Positions 51,201-63,200 of a DNA stretch of 64,000 nucleotides are shown here, one piece after another. A model generated the notes under the pieces. That model made no database searches. It saw nothing but the letters and a program-made list of their open reading frames with translations, and was not told the DNA's origin. A program made the position numbers and the translations under genes. Source of the stretch: Tubulanus polymorphus (lineage: Eukaryota; Nemertea; Palaeonemertea; Tubulaniformes; Tubulanidae). The DNA lies in the NCBI RefSeq assembly GCF_964204645.1, contig NC_134029.1:1993001-2057000 (forward strand), given 5' to 3'. Within the stretch, counting starts at the first letter, position 1; every line of letters begins with the position of its first letter.

Positions 51201-54200
51201 CATCAAGAAATATAACAAACATGGTTGTCGTAAGACCTGCAGATGCAAACGTAAGATTTACATTACAATGATAACATTAAATTCATAGAAATTGAAATTC
51301 AGCAATTCCATTCTATCGAATAATAAATCTTTTTCAGCATGCAGACCCGCACCATGCCCAAGAAGATGTCACTGGGGACGAATCAAGAAATACAGATACA
51401 GATGCCGCTATAGCTGTAAATGCAGACCATGTAGACCAGCTAAATGTCCACGTGTTTGTCATTGGGGCAAGATCAAGAAGCGTCGACATGGATGTATTAG
51501 AAGCTGTATTTGCAAACGTACGTTTTTATTATTTACATAGGTTGGCTAGATTATGTTTCAGAATATTCTCAAATGCCTTTTTTATTTCACAGCTTGCAGT
51601 CCAGCCCGTTGTCCAAGGTCCTGCAGATATGGTAAGATTAAGAAGTTCAGGCACAATTGTCGCGTCAGATGTAAATGCAGACCATGTAGAATGGCAAAGT
51701 GCCCATCTCGAAGACACTGCGGATATCGCGGATTCATCAAGAAACACAACAAGCATGGATGTCGCAGGAGCTGTAGGTGCAAACGTAAGTTACCCCTTAA
51801 AAATCGGTTCACGAATATTTGAATTGTGAAAGTAAATTTATTCCAAGTATCGATTATTATTCTTCAAGCATGCCGCCCCGCTCGTTGCCCACGTCACTGT
51901 AACTGGGGAATCAAAAAGAAATCAAGATATGGATGTCGCTATAGCTGTACATGTAAACGTATGTTTCACATATTTGTTTGAATATCATATTAGTTTAAAT
52001 GAATACATCGGTGAGTTGCTTTAATAATATCGGATTTCGTTTTACTAGCATGCAGACCAGCTTCCTGTCCAAAGCATTGCATCTTGGGACGTATCAAGAA
52101 GTTTAGACATAAATGTCGCGTGAGTTGTAGATGCAAACCATGCAGACCGGCCAGGTGTCCAAAATTCTGTCCATGGGGAAAGATAAAAAGACGTAGACAT
52201 GGATGCCTGCGAAGCTGTAAATGCAAACGTAAGAATATTTTTTCTTTCAGTGACCAATCAGAAACTTTATTCAATAGTATTTACTTCATTCATGTACGTT
52301 ATATTGCAGATTGCAAGCCGGCCCGCTGTCCAAGAGGCTGTAAATATGGCAAGATCAAGAAACATAAATACAAATGTCGCATCGGCTGTAAATGCAGACC
52401 ATGTAGAATGGCGAAATGTCCATCGAGACGTGCTTGTGGTTATCGTGGATACATAAAAAGATACAACAGGCATGGATGCCGAAAAGGTTGCAAATGCAAA
52501 CGTACGTTTTAAGTGTACTTTCAGAAAATCGACGTAATAAACAAAAGCTTTTCTAATGTATTGTTTTGTATGTCTATGTTCAGTGCAGTAAATTAGAACG
52601 ATATATTTCATATTTCAGCTTGCCGACCAGCTCGCTGTCCACGTCACTGCTCGTTTGGTCGTATAAAAAAATACAGATACAGATGTCGCTATAGTTGCCG
52701 ATGCAAACGTGAGTAATGTTATTTTCAAAGAGATGATCGATTAATTTCTTCTCCCAACTGCAAAAGAGAGATAAATTTCCAAAATATTTCTTTCCCTCAA
52801 GCATGCAAACCGGCTCGATGTCCACGCGTTTGTCACTGGGGAATGAGGAAGAAACACAGACGTAACTGTCGAATCAGTTGTCGCTGTCGACCATGCAGGC
52901 CAGTTCGATGTCCACGTCGTTGCCACTGGGGCAGGATCAAGAAACGCAGACACGGTTGTTTGAGACTCTGCAAATGCAAACGTAATGAGTTTTATCAGTT
53001 TGGCTTATATTGAGAGGTATCACATGCATTTAGATTTCTTTCTAAGGATCATGAATTGTTTTTCAGCATGTAAACCGGCAAGTTGTCCAAAACGATGTAG
53101 ATATGGTAAAATCAAGAAGTTCAAGCACAACTGTCGCATCAGCTGCAGATGCAGACCATGTAGAATGGCCAAGTGTCCATCCAAACGTCACTGTGGTTAC
53201 CGTGGATTCGTAAGAAAATACAACAAACATGGATGCCGCAGAAGTTGCAAATGCAAACGTGTGTACATAATCAAGAACATCGGATAGACGTGTCGATTGC
53301 AAAGTCATTGCCACTTATTGATAGATTAGATCTAAGAAATCGTTTTCTGCATGTTGATCATTTTTATTTTACAGCGTGTAGACCAGCTCGCTGTCCTAGA
53401 CGATGTCATTGGGGACATGTCAAAAAATTCAGATACAGATGTCGTTACAGTTGTACATGTAAATCATGTAACGCAGCTAAATGTCCACGTCGCTGCGCAT
53501 TCGGAAAGATAATGAAACGCAGACATGGTTGTCTCAGAAGTTGCCGCTGTAGACGTAAGTTTTTTTTACGATGCGTTATTTATTTGCGATTTTTTAAAGT
53601 GGGACAATTCCATTGAAATATATCATAGAATGTGATAACTATATACTTTGTTTTAATTCCATTTGACAGCATGTGCTGATGTAAGAAAGTCATGTCCGCG
53701 CCTCTGTAAACATGGTGTTATCCGTAAACGTAGACATGGCTGCCAGGTCGGATGTAAATGCAGACAATGCAGACCGGCATCATGTCCCAAAGTGTGTCAT
53801 TGGGGACGTATCAAGAAATTCAAACGAAAATGTCGCATCAGTTGTAGATGTAAACCATGTAGACCAGCACGCTGTCCCAAATTCTGTCCGTTTGGAAAGA
53901 TCAAGATAAGAAAACATGGTTGCCTGAGGAAATGCAAATGCAAACGTAATTAATATTCTAATAGTCCTATTATCAATAAGCGGGCCGGCTTTTTTGTAAC
54001 TATAACACCGTAATAATTTCCCAATGATACTGATATTTACTTACTCTTATCAGCATGCAAGCGTGATAGATGTCCGAAAAGATGTCCTCATGGTGTCAAG
54101 AAAATCTTTAAATTCAAATGCCGTGTTAGATGCAGATGCAAAGGTTCGTGCAATATTTTTCGAACACATACTTGATTGATAGTCATGAAGATACGAAATA

Positions 54201-57200
54201 TGTTATTGAATAATCGGTTTCATTACTGATAGAGTGTAAACCAGCCCAATGTCCAAGACGATGTAAATATGGCAAAATTAAGAAATACAGACGCCACTGC
54301 AGAATTAGTTGTAGATGTAGACCATGTAGAATGGCCAAATGTCCATCTAGACGTCACTGCGGTTACCGTGGATTCATTAAGAAATACAACAAACATGGAT
54401 GTCGCAGAAGTTGTAGATGCAAACGTAAGTTTCATTTGTGACTGGAAAGTGGTTGCATTAGAAGATAGATAGATGATAGTGATTGCTTTAATTGATGTTT
54501 GATATCAACATAGATCTTGTGCTTCAATTGTCGTTTGTACATTCATAGCATGTAGACCAGCTCCATGTCCAAGAAGATGTCATTGGGGCCGAATCAAGAA
54601 ATACCGACACAGATGCCGCTATAGCTGTAAATGTAAAATATGCAGACCAGCTAAATGTCCACGCCGATGCTACTGGGGGAAGATCATCAAACGCAGACAT
54701 GGATGCATCAGAAAATGTCAATGTAAAGAGTGTAAACCAGTCCGTTGTCCAAAATCATGTAGATATGGAAAGATCAAGAAATACAGACATAACTGTCGTG
54801 TCAGATGTAAATGTAGACCATGTAGAATGGCCAAATGTCCATCACGTCGTCACTGTGGATACCGTGGATTTATCAAGAAACACAACAGACATGGATGTCG
54901 CATCAGATGCAAGTGCAAACGTATGTGCCAATTACCTGGTCCATGGTTTTCCGTTTGTTCATCCACTTAAAACATGAAAAGGATTAATAAAAGATTTTTT
55001 TTAGTAAATTTACAATGGCAATCACAAATAAAGAGAACACATAAGTCAAACATAATTTTGATAAAATAAAGATAAAACACTTCTGAGAAAATAGGTTATT
55101 TAGTTGTTTAATGGGCCTACTTGTTAATGAGATTCCCTTCTATTCAGCGTGCAGACCGGCTCGTTGTCCTCGCCGTTGTCACTGGGGAGTCAAAAAGAAG
55201 CTCAGATATGGTTGTCGATACAGCTGTAAATGTAAACGTATGTATTTTTTGCCTGACAGTTTCTAATTCTTTTTTAAATGAAACGACTGGCGATATCTTA
55301 CAAGAACTTTTTGACGTGACTATTTCTATAATATTTACTATAGCATGCATGCCAGCTCGATGTCCAAAACATTGCAAATATGGCAAGATCAAGAAACACA
55401 AACACAATTGTCGAAGGAGTTGTAAATGTAGATCATGTAGAATGGCAAGATGTCCAACCAGACGTCACTGTGGTTACCGAGGATTCATAAAAAGATTCAA
55501 TAGACATGGTTGTCGCACTGGATGTCGTTGTAAACGTAGGGATTATCTTTAAACGATTGATTGATTAAAAAGAATATATAAGAATATTTTGACAAGGATT
55601 CCGAAAATATTTCAGCTTGTAGACCTGCTCGATGTCCAAGAACCTGCCGATGGGGTAAGAAAAAGAAATACAGATACAACTGCCGTTATCTCTGCCGTTG
55701 TAAACGTAAGTAGATTAAGCACTAATGTCAATTGTTTGTTGAAAGAAATATTTTGATAACTAATAAACGTACTTATATATATAGCATGTAGACCTGCTTC
55801 ATGCCCACGCGGTTGTCGTTGGGGACGTATCAAGAAATTCAAACACAAGTGCCGTATTAGCTGCAGATGTAAACCGTGCAGACCAGCCAAATGTCCACGT
55901 CGCTGTCACTGGGGAAAACTTAAGATAAAGAAACATGGCTGCCTAAGATCCTGCCGATGTAAACCTTGTAAACCAGCTCATTGTCCACGCAGATGCAGGT
56001 ACGGCAAGATTAAGAAATTCAGACATCGTTGCCGCATCGGCTGTCGCTGCAGACCTTGCAAGATGGCTAGGTGTCCACCCAGGTCTGTCTGCCACTGGGG
56101 ATATAGGAAAAAACACAACAAGCATGGATGTCGCACAAGTTGCAGATGTAAACGTAAGTAGGAGTTTGCACTTGCGGAAGGTTGATTAATGTATATAAAA
56201 GTAAAAAGCATTCGACTTCTACTTTTAAATATGTAATTGATGTAAACTGTGGGAATAATTATTCATTTCTTTTTGCCAGCATGCAGACCAGTGTCATGTC
56301 CTCGTCACTGTAACTGGGGACGCAGGAAGAAATATCGACACAAATGCCGCATCAGCTGTAAATGCAGACCATGCAGACCAGTTCCATGTCCACGCCGCTG
56401 TCACTGGGGTCGTGTCAAGAAATTCAGACACAGATGTCGAGTCAGCTGCCAATGTAAACGTAAGTAATATTTGTATTATTAATTAAAGTAACAAGCTTAC
56501 GTGACGGCCGTATACTTTTTTCGAGGCTTTTCGAATGCAGACATTCAAATATCAACTATGTTATTTTACTTCCTCTTTTTTTAAGCTTGTCGGCCAGCAA
56601 GATGCCCTCGAAATTGCTGGTGGGGTAAAATCAAGAAACGAAAACATAAATGTATTGTAGGCTGCAGATGTCGACGTAAGTTTGATGAAATTATTCAAAA
56701 TATTTAGTCGTGTGTTGACTCTTTGCTATTTCTCAAGGCAATATTTTCGCATGTAGCATGTAAGCCAGCTCGTTGTCCAAAACGCTGTCATTGGGGACGC
56801 ATCAAGAAATTCAGACATAATTGTCGCACCAGATGCAGATGCAAACCTTGTCGCCCTGCCCGCTGTCCAAAATTCTGCCCCTGGGGCAAGGTCAAAAAAC
56901 GTAGGCATGGGTGTCTCAGGAGCTGCAGATGTAAAGCATGTAAACGGGCTCGTTGCCCAAGTTCATGTAAATACGGGAAGATCAAGAAATACAAGTACAA
57001 ATGTCGTATCAGCTGTAAATGCAGACGTAAGTAGAACATTAATATAACGATTAAAGATTTATATTGCACTGGAAAATTATCGTCAATAATGAATACCCAA
57101 ATAAACATATCATTGATAGCGTGCAGACGAGCTAAATGTCCACGTCGTTGTCACTGGGGTAAGATCAAACGTTTCAACAAACATGGATGCCGTATCCGCT

Positions 57201-60200
57201 GTAAATGTAAACCATGCAGGCCAGCAAGATGTCCAAATAGATGTAGACATGGTTTCACCAAGGTCCGCCGACATGGATGTGTCCGTCGATGTACATGCAA
57301 ACGTGAGTATGAATATCGAATATCGATATCGAATATTCAATGTAAAGATGTTTTTTGTCGACCAAACCTCATAACCAATAATCGTAAATTCAGGTCACCC
57401 TTGTGAACAGCCAAAGAAAGTTGGTCCTGGCAAGGCTCGTATCAGACGTTGGTATTACAACCATAGTGTAAAAGACTGTAAGAAGTTCTACTGGGGTGGA
57501 ATGAAAGCAAATGGTAACAACTTTAAATCTTTGAGAGCTTGTCGAAAGAGATGCGTCCGTGAGTATGAAAGCACGATTTTTGGTCGAATCATGGTTTTAT
57601 GGTCATTATGGTTTGCAACAAATGACATCGCATGAATACGGATTATAATTCCAGCATGTAAACCAGCTCCTTGTCCAAGAAGCTGTAAATATGGCAAAAT
57701 TAAGAAGTTCAAGCGTGGATGTCGTGTTGTCTGTCGGTGTAGACCTTGTAGACGTGCTCGCTGTCCATCTAAACGTCACTGCGGTTATCGTGGCCTCATC
57801 AAGAAATATAACAAACATGGTTGTCGTAGAAGCTGTAGATGCAAACGTGAGATATTAATCCCAATGATAACATTAGATTCATAGAAATTGAAATTCAGCA
57901 ATTCCATTCTATCGAATAATAAATCTTTTTCAGCATGCAGACCCGCACCATGCCCAAGAAGATGTTACTGGGGACGAATCAAGAAATACAGATACAGATG
58001 CCGCTATAGCTGTAAATGCAGACCATGTAGACCAGCTAAATGTCCACGTGTTTGTCATTGGGGCAAGATCAAGAAGCGTCGACATGGATGTATTAGAAGC
58101 TGTATTTGCAAACGTACGTTTTTATTTTTTACATAGGTTGGCTAGATTATGTTTCAGAATATTCTCAAATGCCACTTTTATTTCACAGCTTGCAGTCCAG
58201 CCCGTTGTCCAAGGTCCTGCAGATATGGTAAAATTAAGAAGTTCAGGCACAATTGTCGCGTCAGATGTAAATGCAGACCATGTAGAATGGCAAAGTGCCC
58301 ATCTCGAAGACACTGCGGATATCGCGGATTCATCAAGAAACACAACAAGCATGGATGTCGCAGGAGCTGTAGGTGCAAACGTAAGTTACCCCTTAAAAAT
58401 CGGTTCACGAATGTTTGAATTGTGAAAGTAAATTTATTCCAAGTATCGATTATTATTCTTCAAGCATGCCGCCCCGCTCGTTGCCCACGTCACTGTCACT
58501 GGGGAATCAAAAAGAAATCAAGATATGGATGTCGCTATAGCTGTACATGTAAACGTATGTTTCACATATTTGTTTAAATATCATATTAGTTTAAATGAAT
58601 ACATCGGTGAGTTGCTTTAATAATATCGGATTTCGTTTTACTAGCATGCAGACCAGCTTCCTGTCCAAAGCATTGCATCTTGGGACGTATCAAGAAGTTT
58701 AGACATAAATGTCGCGTGAGTTGTAGATGCAAACCATGCAGACCTGCCAGGTGTCCAAAATTCTGTCCATGGGGAAAGATAAAAGGACGTAGACATGGAT
58801 GCCTGCGAAGCTGTAAATGCAAACGTAAGAATATTTTTCGCTTTGATTTCATTTCAGTGACCAATCAGAAACTTTATTCAATAGTATTTACTTCATTCAA
58901 GTACGTTATATTGCAGATTGCAAGCCGGCCCGCTGTCCAAGAGGCTGTAAATATGGCAAGATCAAGAAACATAAATACAAATGTCGCATCGGCTGTAAAT
59001 GCAGACCATGTAGAATGGCGAAATGTCCATCGAGACGTGCTTGTGGTTATCGTGGATACATAAAAAGATACAACAGGCATGGATGCCGAAAAGGTTGCAC
59101 ATGCAAACGTACGTTTTAAGTTTACTTTTAGAAAATCGATGTAATAAACAAAAGCTTTTCTAATGTATTGTTTTGTATGTCTATGTTCAGTGCAGTAAAT
59201 AAGAACGATATATTTCATATTTCAGCTTGCCGACCAGCTCGCTGTCCACGTCACTGCTCGTTTGGTCGTATAAAAAAATACAGATACAGATGTCGCTATA
59301 GTTGCAGATGCAAACGTGAGTAATGTTATTTTCAATGAGATGATCGATTAATATCTTCTCCCAACTGCAAAAGAGAGATAAATTTCCGAAATATGCCTTT
59401 CCCTCAAGCATGCAAGCCGGCTCGATGTCCACGCGTTTGTCACTGGGGAATGAGGAAGAAACACAGACGTAACTGTCGAATCAGTTGTCGCTGTCGACCA
59501 TGCAGGCCAGTTCGATGTCCACGTCGTTGCCACTGGGGCAGGATCAAGAAACGCAGACACGGCTGTTTGAGACTCTGCAAATGCAAACGTAATGAGTTTT
59601 ATCAGTTTGGATTATATTGAGAGGTATTACATGCATATAGATTTCTTTCTAAGGATCATGAATTGTTTTTCAGCGTGTAAACCGGCAAGTTGTCCGAAAC
59701 GATGTAGATATGGTAAAATCAAGAAGTTCAAGCATAACTGTCGCATCAGCTGCAGATGCAGACCATGTAGAATGGCCAAATGTCCATCCAAACGTCACTG
59801 TGGTTACCGTGGATTCGTAAGAAAATACAACAAACATGGATGCCGCAGAAGTTGCAAATGCAAACGTGTGTACATAATCAAGAACATCGGATAGACGTGT
59901 CGATTGCAAAGTCATTGCCACTTATTGATAGATTAGATCTAAGAAATCGTTTTCTGCATGTTGATCATTTTTATTTTACAGCGTGTAGACCAGCTCGCTG
60001 TCCTAGAAGATGTCATTGGGGACGTGTCAAAAAATTCAGATACAGATGTCGTTACAGTTGTACATGTAAATCATGTAGAGCAGCTAAATGTCCACGTCGC
60101 TGCGCATTCGGAAAGATAATAAAACGTAGACATGGTTGTCTCAGAAGTTGCCGCTGTAGACGTATGTCTTTTTAACGAAGCGTTATTTATTTGCGATTTT

Positions 60201-63200
60201 TTAAAGTGGTACAATTCCATTGAAATATATCATAGAATGTGATAACTATATACTTTGTTTTAATTCCATTTGACAGCATGTGCTGATGTAAGAAAGTCAT
60301 GTCCGCGCCGCTGTAAACATGGTGTTATCCGTAAACGTAGACATGGCTGCCAGGTCGGATGTAAATGCAGACAATGCAGACCGGCATCATGTCCCAAAGT
60401 GTGTCATTGGGGACGTATCAAGAAATTCAAACGAAAATGTCGCATCAGTTGTAGATGTAAACCATGTAGACCAGCACGCTGTCCCAAATTCTGTCCGTTT
60501 GGAAAGATCAAGATAAGAAAACATGGTTGCCTGAGGAAATGCAAATGCAAACGTAATTAATATTCTAAGTCCTATTATCAATAAGCAGGCCGGCTTTTGT
60601 AACTATAACACCGTAATAATTTCCCAATGATACTGATATTTACTTACTCTTATCAGCATGCAAGCGTGATAGATGTCCGAAAAGATGTCCTCATGGTGTC
60701 AAGAAAATCTTTAAATTCAAATGCCGTGTTAGATGCAGATGCAAAGGTTCGTGCAATATTTTTCGAACACATACTTGATTGATAGTCATGAAGATACGAA
60801 ATATGTTATTGAATAATCGGTTTCATTACTGATAGAGTGTAAACCAGCCCAATGTCCAAGACGATGTAAATATGGCAAAATTAAGAAATACAGACGCCAC
60901 TGCAGAATTAGTTGTAGATGTAGACCATGTAGAATGGCCAAATGTCCATCTAGACGTCACTGCGGTTACCGTGGATTCATTAAGAAATACAACAAACATG
61001 GATGTCGCAGAAGTTGTAGATGCAAACGTAAGTTTCATTTGTAACTGGAAAGTGGTTGCATTAGAAGATAGATAGATGATAGTGATTGCTTTAATTGATG
61101 TTTGATATCAACATAGATCTTGTGCTTCAATTGTCGTTTTGTACATTCTTAGCATGTAGACCAGCTCCATGTCCAAGAAGATGTCATTGGGGCCGAATCA
61201 AGAAATACCGACACAGATGCCGCTATAGCTGTAAATGTAAAATATGCAGACCAGCTAAATGTCCACGCCGATGCTACTGGGGGAAGATCATCAAACGCAG
61301 ACATGGATGCATCAGAAAATGTCAATGTAAAGAGTGTAAACCAGTCCGTTGTCCAAAATCATGTAGATATGGAAAGATCAAGAAATACAGACATAACTGT
61401 CGTGTCAGATGTAAATGTAGACCATGTAGAATGGCCAAATGTCCATCACGTCGTCACTGTGGATACCGTGGATTTATCAAGAAACACAACAGACATGGAT
61501 GTCGCATCAGATGCAAGTGCAAACGTATGTGCCAATTACCTGGTCCATGGTTTTCCGTTTGTTCATCCACTTAAAACATGAAAAAGATTAATAAAGGATT
61601 TTTTTTAGTAAATTACAATGGCAATCACAAATAAAGAGAACACATAAGTCAAACATAATTTTGATAAAATAAAGATAAAACACTACTGAGAAAATAGGTT
61701 ATTTAGTGGTTTAATGGGCCTACTTGTTAATGAGATTCCCTTCTATTCAGCGTGCAGACCGGCTCGTTGTCCTCGCCGTTGTCACTGGGGAGTCAAAAAG
61801 AAGCTCAGATATGGTTGTCGATACAGCTGTAAATGTAAACGTATGTATTTTTTGCATGACAGTTTCTAATTCTTTTTTAAATGAAACGACTGGCGATATC
61901 TTACAAGAACTTTTTGACGTGACTATTTCTATATTATTTACTATAGCATGCATGCCAGCTCGATGTCCAAAACATTGCAAATATGGCAAGATCAAGAAAC
62001 ACAAACACAATTGTCGAAGGAGTTGTAAATGTAGATCATGTAGAATGGCAAGATGTCCAACCAGACGTCACTGTGGTTACCGAGGATTCATAAAAAGATT
62101 CAATAGACATGGTTGTCGCACTGGATGTCGTTGTAAACGTAGGGATTATCTTTAAACGATTGATTGATTAAAAAGAATATACATAATTTGACAAGGATTC
62201 CGAAAATATTTCAGCTTGTAGACCTGTTCGATGTCCAAGAACCTGCCGATGGGGTAAGAAAAAGAAATACAGATACAACTGCCGTTATCTCTGCCGTTGT
62301 AAACGTAAGTAGATTAAGCACTAATTTCAATTGTTTGTTGAAAGAAATATTTTGATAACTAATAAACGTACTTATCTATATAGCATGTAGACCTGCTTCA
62401 TGCCCACGAGGTTGTCGTTGGGGACGTATCAAGAAATTCAAACACAAGTGCCGTATTAGCTGCAGATGTAAACCGTGCAGACCAGCCAAATGTCCACGTC
62501 GCTGTCACTGGGGAAAACTTAAGATAAAGAAACACGGCTGCCTAAGATCCTGCCGATGTAAACCTTGTAAACCAGCTCATTGTCCACGCAGATGCAGGTA
62601 CGGCAAGATTAAGAAATTCAGACATCGTTGCCGCATCGGCTGTCGCTGCAGACCTTGCAAGATGGCTAGATGTCCACCCAGGTCTGTCTGCCACTGGGGA
62701 TATAGGAAAAAATACAACAAGCATGGATGTCGCACAAGTTGCAGATGTAAACGTAAGTAGGAGTTTGCACTTGCAGAAGGTTGATTAATGTATATAAAAG
62801 TAAAAAACATTTGACATCTACTTTTAAATATGTAAATAATGTAAACTGTGGGAATAATTATTCATTTCTTTTTGCCAGCATGCAGACCAGTGTCATGTCC
62901 ACGTCACTGTAACTGGGGACGCAGGAAGAAATACCGACATAAATGCCGCATCAGCTGTAAATGCAGACCATGCAGACCAGTTCCATGTCCACGCCGCTGT
63001 CACTGGGGTCGTATCAAGAAATTCAGACACAGATGTCGAGTCAGCTGCCAATGTAAACGTAAGTAATATTTGTATTATTAATTAAAGTAACAAGCTTACG
63101 TGACGGCCGTATACTTTTTTCGAGGCTTTTCGAATGCAGACATTCAAATATCAACTATGTTATTTTACTTCCTCTCTTTTTAAGCTTGTCGGCCAGCAAG

